NCBI RefSeq assembly: GCF_047675955.1
Contig: NC_132930.1
Coordinates: 48,237,832 to 48,301,831 of the forward strand
Origin: Chlorocebus sabaeus
Lineage: Eukaryota; Chordata; Mammalia; Primates; Cercopithecidae
Reading direction: 5' to 3'
Length of the DNA: 64,000 nucleotides
Under the pieces are notes generated by a model that made no database searches, was not told the origin of the DNA, and saw only the letters and a list, made by a program, of their open reading frames with translations. Position 1 is the first letter of the stretch; every line of letters starts with the position of its first letter. This document shows positions 1 to 10,835 of this stretch, one piece after another. The translations under genes were made by a program, and so were the position numbers.

Positions 1-73
1 ATCAACCGTGGTCAGAGGCCCAGAAGGAGACATGGGGAGCCTGGCTTGGGAGGACCCCACTAGCGTCTGGAGG

Positions 74-190
74 CCTCAGTGTACTCTTCTGTAAAATGGG
101 ACAACAAGGACACCTCTTCCCTGGGGTCTTGGGGAGGGTTAAATGGCGTCATCCCCATGCCGGACCCAGTGCTGGCCTTTGTCACCATCC
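74..190 (+). mobile_element. MIR SINE fragment
   Basis: The sequence matches the MIR core order: a 'cctcagt...ctgtaaaatggg' block, then a 'gagggttaaatg' block, then a degenerate 'cccagtgctggc' block. It is an old, diverged copy with no clear target-site duplication. Confidence 0.7.
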
Positions 191-384
191 CGGGGTCTCA
201 GGCCCTGGGCAGATAGGCCCCTCCCCCACCAAGCTCAGTTTCCAGCGGTGGCTGCTGTGTGATGGTGGAGACTTTACTTGGTATCTGTGTGCTCGTTTGA
301 TACCTGACTGTCCTGCAACGCCAGCTCTCAGGGCAGGGGCGGCGTGTGCTTCTCCCTCAGCTTGGAGCCCGCAGGCTGTCCACG

Positions 385-560
385 CTTGTTGACTCTGTGG
401 CAGGTCTAGTTCTAAGCATCATTGTCACTGAGACCTGCGCACAGCAAGGCGCTTGGATCAGCGCCTGGCCTGTGGTTGGCACCTGTGGGCATTGTGTTAG
501 CTGCCAGTATTATTCTCTCTCATTTAATCTTTGCAAGCTCACGAGGGTTTGCTGAGTGGA
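385..560 (+). mobile_element. MIR-type SINE fragments
   Basis: 'ttctaagcatcattgtc', 'gcgcctggcctgtggttggcacc' (split across 460-490) and 'gttagctgccagtattatt' follow the 3' half of MIR. 'tctcatttaatctttgcaagctc' resembles the MIR block that precedes the oligo-A region. One MIR plus a partial second copy is likely. Strongly diverged. Confidence 0.6.
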
Positions 561-1182
561 TCAAGGGTCAGAGTGGGGAGTGGGGGTGCTAATTGGACTA
601 CCCCAGAACTAGCAGAGCAAGGCTGGGCCAGGGCTGGTGAGGATGGTGCCTGCCCCGGCCATGCCAGGCAGGCTTCATGCCAGGGAGGGGGTGGCCTGGC
701 AGCCAGGGAGGGGGTGGGAGCAGGCTCTGAGGGGGGCAACCAAGTGGGCTCCCTGGAGGAGGAGTGCCTGTAGGCCAGGGGGCTATGGGTCATGGGGGCT
801 CAGGGGAGAGCGATAGCTGTGTCTGAACGAAAGGGTGGAGGCGGCACAGACCGGAGATCTCAGAGGAGGCCTCGCGTCCCGCAGCTGCGGAGGTGCAGGG
901 CCCGGCTGAGACGCCGGCAGGCCTCATCGGGCTGCTGCCCGTTCTCTCCAGGAGTCCCATGGTGGGTGCGTCGGCCTCGACATCCTGCTCAGCTTCCTGG
1001 ATGTTGCACACCATGCTTGCACCAGCTGGCGGGGCTGCCCCTCTAGCATTCTTTCCCAGGCATCTGGGCTGGGGGCGGTGACGTGGAGAAGGCATCGCTG
1101 AACATGTTTTCGGGCCTGTGGGTTTCTTCCCTGCATCCCCTGGGCAGGCAGATCACGCCATCACCCCAAGCTGTGCTGGGGA

Positions 1183-1300
1183 GGAGAGGAGCCATTGGTA
1201 CCTGCGAAGGGGTTGTTATTATGCTGCCCTTAAAAACAGTCCCGTTATCAACTCTTCCAATCAGTGGTTATGACAGCAGCATTTATGTGCGTTGGTGACA
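1183..1300. promoter_or_regulatory. Small AT-rich island, possible conserved element
   Basis: A local AT-rich patch with 'ttattatgctgcccttaaaaac' type sequence and a CCAAT box ('ttccaatcag') lies in GC-rich DNA. Only composition suggests a regulatory element. Conservation cannot be tested here. Confidence 0.2.
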
Positions 1301-1383
1301 GGGGCCTCAAGGCCCAGTGCCACCTGGCAGCCTTGGAGCCTCGGGCCGGGCACCCTGCACTCTCCTTGGCTGCGCGGGCCCCA

Positions 1384-1554
1384 GCGCCATCCTCCAAGCA
1401 TGCAGGGCTTCCCGGCCCTTTCCCAGACCCCCGCCTCCCAGCGCCATCCTCCAAGCATGCAGGGCTTCCCGGCCCTTTCCCAGACCCCCGCCTCCCAGCG
1501 CCATCCTCCAAGCATGCAGGGCTTCCCGGCCCTTTCCCAGACCCCCGCCTCCCA
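1384..1554. repeat. 57-bp tandem repeat, three identical copies
   Basis: Copies lie at 1384-1440, 1441-1497 and 1498-1554, and I see no difference among them. The unit begins gcgccatcctccaagcatgc and ends cccccgcctccca. Since 57 is a multiple of three, all six frames repeat 19-residue blocks, which produces misleading open frames on both strands. Zero divergence implies very recent expansion or homogenisation. Confidence 0.97.
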
Positions 1555-1559
1555 GCCCT

Positions 1560-1965
1560 CTTCCTTTTGCTAAAAAGCTAGACTTTTCTACTATTTGTGC
1601 TGCTTTTAATCCATAGGAAGTCAATTTTCCACTCATATATTAGTTTATTTTATATTTTCAAATTGATTCGACTATGCATTGATTTCCTGTTGTGGGCATT
1701 GTGTCCTGAGCCGGGATTACGCGTTTAGGAGAAGTGGATACTCATGGCACATAAAGGTGCCTCTACGCCACAGAGCTCTTATCTTGAAAAGGGAGAGTCC
1801 AATTTTATTGAAACAGCTAAAATCCCACTTAATTGAATTTTTTTCCTCTAAGATGTACAAGCTTAGAGACGTTTGCTTTCCAATTCAACTCAGGCTCTGT
1901 GGTGTTTAAATTTCCAAACCCATAAAGACCTTTATGAAAAAGACCCTACAAATATTTTATCTCTG
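1560..1965. promoter_or_regulatory. AT-rich island, candidate conserved noncoding element
   Basis: About 400 bp of AT-rich sequence without a recognised repeat sits between GC-rich blocks. It has a TTAATTG homeodomain-like core (1829-1835), a CTTATC GATA-like core near 1780 and several TTTAAA/TTTATT stretches. The abrupt change of composition is the main evidence. Alternatively it is an ancient unrecognised transposon. Confidence 0.35.
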
Positions 1966-2571
1966 AGCGGGCGCGTCGGTGAGCGCCCAGGTGGGAGTGG
2001 GGAGGCATCCGTGCCCTTGGACAGCCTTTGATCCTGCAGAGGGGCCCTGGGCGCTGGCTTCTGGACAGTGCCTCCCCTGGGCTGCTCGCTCCCTTCCTTC
2101 GGGCCAGGCGGTTTCCTCTCCCCGCTGTGCTCGGTGGCCTGGGCTCTGTGGCTTCCTTAGTGGCCTTTCTGGGTGCTGACATCACCCTGCCCCCACCCTT
2201 GCAGTGGCTGAACCAGGTGGCCCTCATCCGTCAGGGACTGGCCCTGGCTGCCTGGTGACTGAGCTGGGCTTTGACCCTGGCCACTGGTTCCCAGGCCCTC
2301 TCCCCTCACCTCCCACTGACTCTCAGGGAGGAGAGAGGAGAGGGGGTGAGCAGGCCGCACCCAGCGCCCAGCACTCTGGAGCTGCTAGACCAAGTCCCCT
2401 GGACAGCAGCCTCTGCCCCAGCTCAGCCCAGGTCATGCCCAGGGCAGGGGTGTGGCCAGTGTGTGTGGGGACCTGGGTCTGGGTGGGGTCTTCACTGCAC
2501 CTGCCCTGGGCCTGGGCTCCAGGCCCACCAGTCACAGCTGGGTGAATGAAGGGGTGCTTGTGAGTTGGGGG
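1966..2571. other. GC-rich unique sequence
   Basis: CpG-containing unique DNA. No recognisable exon or repeat was found before the minisatellite starts. Confidence 0.5.
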
Positions 2572-3036
2572 CCCTCTGTCTGGGGGTGTCTTAGGTGGGT
2601 CTGGGACCCTCTGTCTAGGGGTGTCTTAGGTGGGTCTAGGACCCTCTGTCTGGGGGTGTCTGAGGTGAGTTTGCGACCCTCTGTCTAGGGGTGTTTCTTA
2701 GGTGAGTCTGGAACCCTCTGTCTGGGGGTGTTTCTTAGGTGAGTCTGGGACCCTCTGTCTGGGGGTGTCTTAGGTGGGTCTAGGACCCTCTGTCTGGGGG
2801 TGTCTTAGGTGGGTCTGGGACCCTCTGTCTGGGGGTGTCTTAGGTGGATCTGGGACCCTCTGTCTGGGGGTGTCTTAGGTGGGTTTGAGACCCTCTGTCT
2901 GGGGGTGTCTAAGGTGAGTCTGGGACCCTCTGTCTGGGGGTGTCTCTGAGGTGAGTTTGGGACCCCCTGTCTGGGGGTGTTTCTTAGGTAGATCTGGGAC
3001 CCTCTAAGGATCCTCTGTCTGGGGGTGTCTGTTGGG
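2572..3036. repeat. 35-bp minisatellite, about 13 copies
   Basis: The unit is close to 'ccctctgtctgggggtgtct' followed by 'taggtgggtctggga'. Some units are 37-38 bp because 'gtctt' becomes 'gtttctt'. The last unit is partial after 'ctctaaggat'. Copies differ mainly at single bases. Several units carry GGTGAGT, a splice-donor-like heptamer, by chance of the motif. G-rich on the plus strand. Confidence 0.95.
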
Positions 3037-5600
3037 TTGGTTGGGCCTCCTCTGTCCTCAGGAGGCACCCTCGTCTTGCTCCCTGAGCCTGGCTGCCTCC
3101 TGAGTCCTGAGAACCCACTTGCTGCTCCTGGTATGTTCTGGCCTCATGTGCACCCACCTGTAGGCAGGGACACAGGCTCCTGTGTGCTCTGCTCAGATGC
3201 AGCTCCGCCCTCCTGCCAGATGCCACATGTGCCCCCCGCGGAGCCATGCCCTGCTGCCCGGGCCCCACCCAACCACATCCAGCCTCCTTCAAGGCCTGGT
3301 CCCCACCTCCGGAAAGGCCAGACACTGGGCTGTGACCCCCCCTTCCCACCTCCCACCTGCCCACCGGCCTCTTTACTGAGTCCACCCTGGCCTGGGGCCT
3401 GAGCACCTGTGGGCTGGGCATGGCCAGGTGGGGTGGACCCTGGGGACCCTAAGAAGCTCCTCCCAGCCTTGAGCATCCGCCCCAGCCATGCCCCTGGGGC
3501 TCCCAAATCCCCATGGTCCTTAAAACACTGAAGGGGAATGGTGGGTCCAAGGACACCCTTGGGGATGGGGTGGGGTCTAGGCCTGCCTGACCTCTGGTGT
3601 CTTACCCCAGCCTCAGTTTCCCTCTAGCACCAGGGTCTGGGGCTACACCTCACTCCTGTGGCCGCGGGATTGGTGGTCTGAACACCAAGCTGGGGCAGAG
3701 GAGAGCTTGGCCTGACTCCAGGGCCCACACTGGCCATGGGGCCGTGAGCAGGTGGCCCCCTCAACTGTGGGGGGTGGTTCTGCCTCTGGGGACACCAGGC
3801 ACCTCCTCCCTAGCCTGGACTATCATCTGTTTTTCACGGTTCCTCTGTCTTCCCACCATCTTTGGCCTGGTTCAGAACCCTCCTGGTGTGCTGGGCCTGA
3901 GAGCCGTCCTGGCAGGCAGTGAGCGTCCTTTAGGGGGGCTGGCCGGGCTAGGCAGTGGTGCTGGGTGCCAAAGCAGGCCTGTCTCTCTAGGTGAGGCCTC
4001 TCTCTAGGAGTGCTGGGCCGGGTGCAGGGCCAGCAACTCAGGCATGTACAGCCCTGACCGTTATCCGATGCCTCTTCACACACAGTTGCACAGACGACAG
4101 TTTAATGGTGCTTTGTAATGGGAGCTCCTCTGTATCTCTATCCCATGAAAATGGCTAACGGTGATAAGGGAAGGAAGAAACGAAGAGTCTGCAAGGCCCC
4201 TGCCCACCTGCTCCTGAGAACGCGCTCACCGCCTGCGGGCATCGCCTCCGCTCCCTGGAGCCTCCTGGAGATCTCTGACCCACCCCGGGCAGGGGAGGAC
4301 ATTGATGGGGTGCCGGGACCCTGCGCAGGGAGGCTGGGGCTGGGCCCAGGGGTGGCTGCCGGCCCCTTCTTCTGTTTCTGGGGTGGGAGGGCTTTGGCAG
4401 GGGCCTTTTTGGGTGTGTGGCCCAACCTAGCCTGGGTGGTGCAGCCCTGAGGGCCTGGGCAGTGCAGGGAGAGCCCAGGTCTGCAGCCCTTGAGCAGCAG
4501 GTTTCATCATTCATTCATCCATTTAGCGGTTGTTTCCTGAAAAACCTCTGGGACTTCACCCCAAACCTCCCGAATCTTAGAGAGTAATGCAGCCGGAGAG
4601 TGGCTGCTCCCAGGGCTGGAGTTCAGGGGAGGTGCTGTCAGCTCAGAGTGACTGCTGGGCAGTGCAGTCTGGGGAGACTTCCTGGAGGAGGTGGCATTGT
4701 CACTGTGCCCCGAAGCATTTGGGCCCCTGGGCTTGGGACCCCTCGCCGCCCAGGGGCCTTGCCAGCCATCACTCTTCTTTCTCACAGTTTGTGCTCTCCT
4801 AGAAATGCATAGCTGCTGAAATGTGCTCCCCATCTCCCCTGACAAGCTCCACCATCTTGCCCCATCGTCCCCTGCCAGCCCCTCAGGGGCGTGTGGGACA
4901 GGACACCCAAGTCCTACTCCTTCCTGCCCTCAGCATCGCCTCTCAGCTTGTGCACACCAGAGGCTGGATCTGGAGGATGGGTCAGAGAGGCCTCCGGGTC
5001 CTGTTGTGGGGACCCCTGGCACCGGCCTTGGGCCTTCAGGGGGTGGTCGCACTGAAGCGTGTGGCTTTCTCTGGTCCCATGCCTGACTGTGAGTGGGTGA
5101 GGCTCTGAGGACCACAGAGAACTGTCCCTCAGGCCCTGCCCATCCCTCCTGCCCGGGGCTCTGGGGCTGGGGTGGTGAGAGCAGGGCGGGCAGTATCTGG
5201 GGGGTCCTACCTCTGCCCTCAACTTGCCCTGAGGTGACAAAGCCTCGGCTGAAGGCGAGTGGGACCCACGGGGTCTGCAGTAGGGAAGGTCCAGGGCCCG
5301 ACCACGCCTTGGGGTTGTCCCAGCTCTGGCCTCGGCCCGGGCCCCCCCCACCAACCTGACCAAGCTGGCCTTCCTACCTGTACCCATCTGGGTTTTGTGT
5401 GCCCTTGAACTGGGGCAGTGCCCCCTGCCAGCATCCCAAGAACAGGAACGGGCTGCAGAGGACCAGATGTGATTGCACAGGGGCCTGGACGCCAGCTTCT
5501 TCCCTCTCGCCTGTTTTCTTACCTGGAACCGTGGCCATCTCAGAGGAAGTGGGCCTGTGCCGGGATTTTCTCACCCGCAGCTCGGGAGGGCCCTCTGGGC
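3037..5600. other. GC-rich unique sequence, no gene recognised
   Basis: 2.5 kb of high-GC DNA. Short 'cctcagtttccc' patches (about 3610) and 'attcattcatccatttag' (about 4508) suggest worn MIR or L2 remnants. Nothing supports an exon: open frames overlap on both strands and have no known domain. An AT-richer patch at 4085-4175 may be a small conserved element. Confidence 0.5.
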
Positions 5601-5604
5601 TGCC

Positions 5605-5635
5605 TGCAGTGCACCGTGTGTCCAGTAGGGGGCAA
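5605..5635 (+). promoter_or_regulatory. CTCF-like binding motif with upstream module
   Basis: The core at 5622-5635 reads ccagtagggggcaa and fits 13 of 14 positions of the CTCF core CCASYAGRKGGCRS. TGCAGTGCA starts about 17 bases upstream and resembles the secondary CTCF upstream module. It is a motif call only; occupancy cannot be seen in sequence. Confidence 0.5.
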
Positions 5636-5734
5636 GCGCCCGGCCCCGGAGCCGCAGCCCACTTGGGGCGGCGCAGGGTCCTGGCCCGACCTGTGTCTGA
5701 ACACGCAGGAGCCGGGCCAGGCAGTCCCAGCGCA

Positions 5735-6005
5735 TTTTAATAGTGGAATGTAATTCCTGGGCGGCAGAAAAATGAAAGTGAGAAGTCTATGAATTATTAC
5801 AAATGCTCTCGATCTGCTGGGCCGTGCAGCGGGGCCCTCGGCTGGAAAGCCTTTTTTTCTGGTGTTTAAGTTGGCGTGGAAGATGAAATAGTCACAGAGA
5901 AGCCGTGGCCCCTCAAAGCTGTTATTGCCAGCTGTGTGTCTCCTGTAAACACTTTTCTGATTTATAGCCTCGCTCTGCTTTATAAATGGAAAAACCAGAA
6001 ATGCC
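5735..6005. promoter_or_regulatory. AT-rich candidate enhancer element
   Basis: The block contains a perfect forkhead-type TGTAAACA (5944-5951), 'gaattattacaaatg' and two TTTATA stretches, and is flanked by GC-rich unique DNA. No known repeat is recognised. The call rests on composition and motifs. Confidence 0.4.
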
Positions 6006-6785
6006 TTCAGGAGCAGCCTTTCACTGCCCAAGAGGCCTCTGCATCCGCACGTGGCCGCGGGGCAGGGTGCCGGGGCTTCTGGTCAGCCTTCCTCCCCAGG
6101 GCCAAGGCCTCCACCCAGGCCTGGCACAAATGTGGATCCAGGGAGGGTGAACCACGGTGCCTGTTTGCCCAGGACAGACAGGGTTTCTGGAACTCGGGGC
6201 ATTCGACACAAACCCGGCAGTTCCCAGCAAGCTGCTTCCCTGGACTCTGGCGAATCTTCTTTTGCTTGACAGATGCTGTGGATGGGTTTTCTGTTTGTTT
6301 TGGAAGGAGAGGAGGTGCTCAAACATTCGGCGATTGTCTTTGCTGGCCTGTGTCCGCGAGGGGAAGCTGATGCCCGTGGCTGGAGGACCTGGTGTCGTAC
6401 CTAGAGACCCCTCAGGACGGCCGACTGCCAGCCATGGGCCACCCAGGAACTCACCCCACAGCCCCGCCTCGGTGCCCACACCTGGGCCAGGTGGCCATGG
6501 GGCCCCTGGGCCTTGTGCAGGTGAGGGAAGCGACTTGCTGCAGCCTCCAGGTTGGCGTCTGGCCTCGGAAGGAGGGCTTAGGAAACGTTGGTCACTGACT
6601 ACTGAAATCACAGTAACCCAGGGAGGCTGGGATGCTGTCCTGCTCAACGGGGAACTGAGTCACCTGTCGCAAGTCCTGCAGCGACCCAGAGCTGTGCAGG
6701 TCCAACCCGGAGCAGCAGAGCCCTTGGAGCAGGCGGTGTGGATGGTGGCCCCTTCACAGCCGGGACGTGGGGTCAGCGTGGGTGC
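6006..6785. other. GC-rich unique sequence
   Basis: One plus-strand frame stays open for 229 codons (6157-6846) and a minus-strand frame for 208 codons across the same DNA. Neither shows a domain or biased composition, so neither is called a gene. No repeat is recognised. Confidence 0.5.
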
Positions 6786-7005
6786 AGGTTGCCAGTCTCC
6801 TGGAGTTGTCTGGGCTGTGGATTGTCAGCATACTGGGGTTGCCTAGGGTTTTTTGGGGTGTGGGTTGTCAGTGCCCCGGGGTTATTTCGGGTGTGGGGCA
6901 TGGGTTTTCAGTGCCTCAGGGTTGTCTGGGGTATCCATTGTCAGGGCCCTGGGGTCGTCCGGGGTCTGGGATGTGGGTCGTCAATGCCCTGGGGTTATCT
7001 GGGGC
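6786..7005. repeat. Degenerate minisatellite, 33-43-bp units
   Basis: About six diverged units share a 'gtcagtgccctggggttgtctgggg' type core (split here: gtcagtgccctgggg plus ttgtctgggg). Unit starts near 6792, 6824, 6867, 6907, 6940 and 6980. Irregular spacing and many substitutions mark an old array. Confidence 0.75.
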
Positions 7006-7984
7006 CATGCCTCCCCTCCCCGGGGCAGGTCTTCATAACATCAGGAATTTGCAGGCACATGTGTCTGGGCGTTGGGGAGCAAACAGTCTGTGCTGGATTT
7101 GCTCTGTGGATTCTTGAATTATCTGGAGAATGCGAGCTTCTTGATGAAAAGTGTGATTTTGTGTTATGAACCGGAGAGTCATGGGCTATCAGGCCGGGGG
7201 CTGGGTAATGTCTTGAATGGCAGGCGCAGTCCTTTCCAGGAAAGACGATGGCGTGAACGTGCCATTCACCCTTTAGAGCCCGAGGCTCAGGGCCCACACT
7301 GAGGCCCTGCATTGCTTCTAAGTCTGCACAGGATCAAGAGCCCCTGGGCAGGGGGTGTCGGCCCCTGGAGACAAGTTTATCAGTAAAGCAGGAGACCTTG
7401 ACTGCCAGCTGAGAGCCTGGAGCAGGGGTTCGGCTATCCTGCTGAGAGCCTGGGTCCGGCTCCTGCTGCACTGAACCCACTGTTAATCCCCACTCCCCAC
7501 ACGGCTGCTAATGACTCCCTCAGCAGGGGCCCACGCTGGGGACGTTTATTGAACAGGAAGTAAAACTGTAATCTCCTGTTCAAACAGAATATTCACACAA
7601 CAGTAAAATTACAGGTTTGGCCTCAGGGAACCATTCCTAGGACTTGGTGCTTCAGTGCAGAGGCAGTTCCTGCTGGGAGCTGGGCAGCATGGGCTCTGTG
7701 TGGGCCGGGAGTGGGGCCAATGTCAGCTGCCAGCGCTACACCAGCGATGCCACGGCCACCAGCTGTGCAGGAGCCCACGGTGGCAGCGGGCGCCCATGAC
7801 AACCATCCCCAGGGGGTGTCATCAGGGCCATGAAGCCCCGGGGCAGGGGATGACAAGGCAGGAGAGCGCCCCCGGCACCTACCACCCTGCCCAGGCTGTC
7901 CCCTTTCCAGGTAGAAATGAAAACAGGTCATATTCTCATATTGCTGGGCCTAGCACATGCGAGATCTGCCTAGACACGGTGAGT
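7006..7984. other. Unique sequence with a small AT-rich patch
   Basis: 7480-7620 contains 'gctgctaatgactcc', 'gtttattgaacagg' and 'cagtaaaattacagg' and may be a short conserved element. The rest is GC-rich and unremarkable. No coding exon recognised. Confidence 0.4.
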
Positions 7985-8400
7985 TTGCAAAGTACCAGAG
8001 ACTGGAGACTCTCACCACAGCAACGTACGCCTCACAGTTGTGGAGGCTGGAAGTCTAAGATCCGATTGCAGGGCTGGCTCCTCCGAGGCTTCGAGGCAGA
8101 ACCGGTCCCATCCTCTCCCCAGCTCCCGGTGGCGGCCGGCAGCCCTCAGTGATCCTTGGCCTGAGAAAGCACCACACTGACCTCCGCCTTCATCTTGGCA
8201 CAGCCTCTCCCTGCGTGCCTGTCTGTCTCCAGATCCTCTTTCCATAAGGACGCCTCGTGCTGGGGTGAGGCCCGTCCTCATGACCGCACCTTAACCTGAT
8301 TTTCTCTGTAAAGACTCTGTCTCCAAACAAGTCACCTTCTGAGGTGCTGGGGGTTGGGACGTCAACACCTTTCTGAGGTGCACACATTGACCTAGGACAA
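7985..8400 (-). mobile_element. MLT1 (ERVL-MaLR) LTR
   Basis: In reverse orientation the DNA follows MLT1B-D type LTRs: 'cacagttgtggaggctggaag' (split) near 8033, 'ccataaggac' at 8242, then 'tctccaaacaagtcacc' and 'ctgaggtgctgggggttggg' at 8340. It is an ancient mammalian solo LTR with no open coding region. Confidence 0.85.
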
Positions 8401-8745
8401 ATGGCATTTTCAAATTAAAAAAACTTTAATTTTGAACAAATTTTACAAAAAAAGTTTAAATATGTATTGAGAGTTCCCATAGCTCGCTCACCTCCCGCAC
8501 GGATAGCACTGCGCCGAAGCAGGGTCCACTTATCGGCCTGGGGTCAGCGCCATCCACAGAACGGAGTTGCCAGAGCTCCCACCGGGTTCCTGCTCCGGGA
8601 CCGCTGGCTGTGTCGAGGGGTCACCTTTGTAGGACCCGCCTGGATGGGTCCTCAGGCTTCCTTTGTCCTTCATTATCTTGGCCAGTCTGCAGGGAGCTGC
8701 TGGGAGTTCGTGGAATGTTCCTTCCTGACTGGGAAGCATGCTGAC
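8401..8745 (-). mobile_element. L1M-type fragment (antisense)
   Basis: 'attgagagttcccatag' followed by 'cctcaggcttcctttgtcc', 'ttcattatcttggccag' and 'ttcgtggaatgttccttcc' keeps the order of a common old L1 3' region read in reverse. Boundaries are approximate and divergence is high. Confidence 0.55.
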
Positions 8746-8764
8746 GCCACCGCTCTGCCAGCAC

Positions 8765-8927
8765 CCTTGTCCTCGCCTGTCCAGGCATCCGTGCTGTTGG
8801 CAGCTCTAACGTGCCAGTGCTGGCTGTCGGACACCCCGGCTGTGGGTGTCTCAGGCCCCGAGTTCCGGCCTTAGTAGCAGGAAGGACGGTGGGTGGGCGC
8901 GGGGTACCCATGGAGGGGGCCACAGTG
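8765..8927 (+). repeat. Local duplication, copy 1 (about 163 bp)
   Basis: This block is about 90 percent identical to 9661-9823, in the same orientation and offset by 896 bp. Shared landmarks are 'ctgttggcagctctaacgtg', 'ggacaccccggctgtggg', 'tagcaggaaggacggtgggt' and 'gggggccacagtg'. It does not match a repeat family I know. Confidence 0.9.
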
Positions 8928-9660
8928 CTGCCAGCTCTGCTCAGTGGGAACGTGGGCCCCACAGAGGGACCCAGGCTACCTGTGGACTTCTCCTCCTGCT
9001 GCTCCTTGAGACACAGCAGCGCCTGCCTCAGCTCTGCCTGGGGGCAAGGGGGCAGGGGCCACTGCTTCTCAACATGTCAGTGACTCCCCTGGGCAAGCAG
9101 GACTCGGAGGTCTCACTGCGTGCACTGCCCACAGAAGTTTCTGGAGAGACTCGCTCTGCTTCTAGGGGCAGACTTGGGCTGGCAGAGGGGACCCTTGGCA
9201 GTGGCTGGAGCAGCCCCTGTCTGGTCAGGGCAGCCTGGGCTGGTCCCTCTGGCCCCTACAAGCACCTATCAGACTCTTTTCTGCAGAAAGAGCCAGAAAG
9301 ATGCCACCATCTGCAGCTGGCCCTTGGGACCCCAGGTCTCCAGCTGCCCCTCCCACTATCCCGAGTCCTCCCACTTCTTCATGCTTGTGATGAGGGCGGT
9401 GAGCCCTGAACTCTGTTTAGGGCTGGAGAAGGGGTTGGATCAGTGACCTCAGGCCCGCAGCATCGTCCTTAGTGGCCTGGACACTGGGCGGTCATCTCAG
9501 ATGGGAATCCCAGGACACAGCAGTGTAAGGACAGCAAGAGGGCAGCAGCAGGCCCGGGGGGCAGACCCCATGGCTTGTGGGTGCCCGGCCTGCCCACTCC
9601 CTGGCTTGTGCACAGGGCTTCAGGGTCCCGAGCCCGGCACAAGGGTGGGCATGCCTGCGC
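8928..9660. other. Unique sequence between the two duplicate blocks
   Basis: GC-rich DNA with no exon or interspersed repeat recognised. It lies between the two copies of the 163-bp duplication. Confidence 0.45.
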
Positions 9661-9823
9661 CCTCGTCCTCACCTGTCCAGGAATCCATGCTGTTGGCAGC
9701 TCTAACGTGCCAGTGGTGGCTGCTGGACACCCCGGCTGTGGGTGTCTCAGGCCCCGAGCTCCGGCCTCAGTAGCAGGAAGGACGGTGGGTGGGCGCGGGG
9801 CATCCGTGGTGGGGGCCACAGTG
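9661..9823 (+). repeat. Local duplication, copy 2 (about 163 bp)
   Basis: Second copy of the block at 8765-8927. The two differ by roughly 15 substitutions without an obvious indel, so the duplication is older than the perfect 57-bp array but younger than the MIR and MLT1 relics. Confidence 0.9.
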
Positions 9824-10835
9824 GCCTGGACTGTGAAACCTCCGAGATCCTTGGCGCCTTGGGGCTCACACGCGGGCTCCTGTCTGAGGGGCTGCCCTGG
9901 TTGGGGCTGCTGTGGTGCATACCCAGTGGGTTTCCTGAATTCCTGCCTCCTTCTCTAAAGCTGCAGGGACAAAAGAGCAAACCAAATCGAGCCCTAAGGC
10001 ACCCCAGGCGTCCCCCACCCCCGGCCAAAGCCTGCTCTTGTCCTAGCCCCACTGATCCCCAGGCCTGTGCCCGGTATCTGGCCAAACGCCAGGGTCTGCA
10101 GCACCCGCCTGACCCCCAGGGTGACGGCCGGTCAGAAGGTGTGTGGTTCAGGCCTGCTCAGAGCCCAGGATAGATTTTGCAGCCCCCGCAGAGCCGGGTG
10201 GGACAAAAGGTCCGTTTTTGTGGCCACTGTCTCCTCCTGCGAGTCAGAGAAGTGACCCCACCTGCGCCCGTGAGGCGGAGCGAAGGCGCCGGCTCCGGGA
10301 AGCCCCGCTGTCTGTGGGTTCCCCGTGGAAGCCCCACTGCATCGGAGTGCAGAGCGTGAAGGCCACGCAAAATTCTTTATTATCTTGGCAATTTCCTAAG
10401 TCGTTGGTTTGTAAGATAAACTCACAGCCTTGGAACGTGCCGTGCTGGGGTGACGCTCCTGCTTGGGAGGTTGGAGCAGTGGCTTCCTCGGGTCACCCCA
10501 GGGCCCTGGGGGCCGCACATCAGACCCTCCGGCTACTCCAGTAGTGGACAGTTGGGGCACCACCGAGGCTGTCATCCCTGTTAGAGGTTCTGGCCCTGGC
10601 GGACTCTCGAGATGACTCACGGTGGGACTCTGGGGAGTGTGGGTGGACGGAGCTGGTCTCGGGGCTCCTGCCGCCAGGCTGCCCCACTCAGCCATGGCCA
10701 GGGTGTCTGCACGGTTCCCAAAGGGCCCTGAGGAGAAAGGAAGACGGTGCCTGACTGCCTGTTTGTGCAGCTCACTCACAACGTCCAGGCAGGGGAGGCG
10801 AACAGCACCCCTGCCTGGAGGAATGAGTAAGAAGG
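9824..10835. other. Unique sequence with one AT-rich patch
   Basis: 10365-10435 ('attctttattatcttggcaa', 'ggtttgtaagataaactc') is AT-rich and may be a short conserved element. The remainder is GC-rich. No gene recognised. Confidence 0.4.

Larger units (their letters stand above)
1..1180. other. GC-rich unique sequence with two MIR relics
   Basis: No exon, promoter or complete repeat is recognised here apart from the two MIR fragments listed separately. The open frames change strand and phase freely and show no domain. From about 1183 the base composition shifts toward A+T. Confidence 0.6.

Noticed and set aside
4160..4200. A 'aaggaagaaacgaagagtc' segment as a possible short exon
   Set aside because: No acceptor or donor with a plausible reading frame could be supported.
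6157..6846. 229-codon plus-strand frame
   Set aside because: No domain, and a 208-codon frame lies opposite. Treated as chance in GC-rich DNA.
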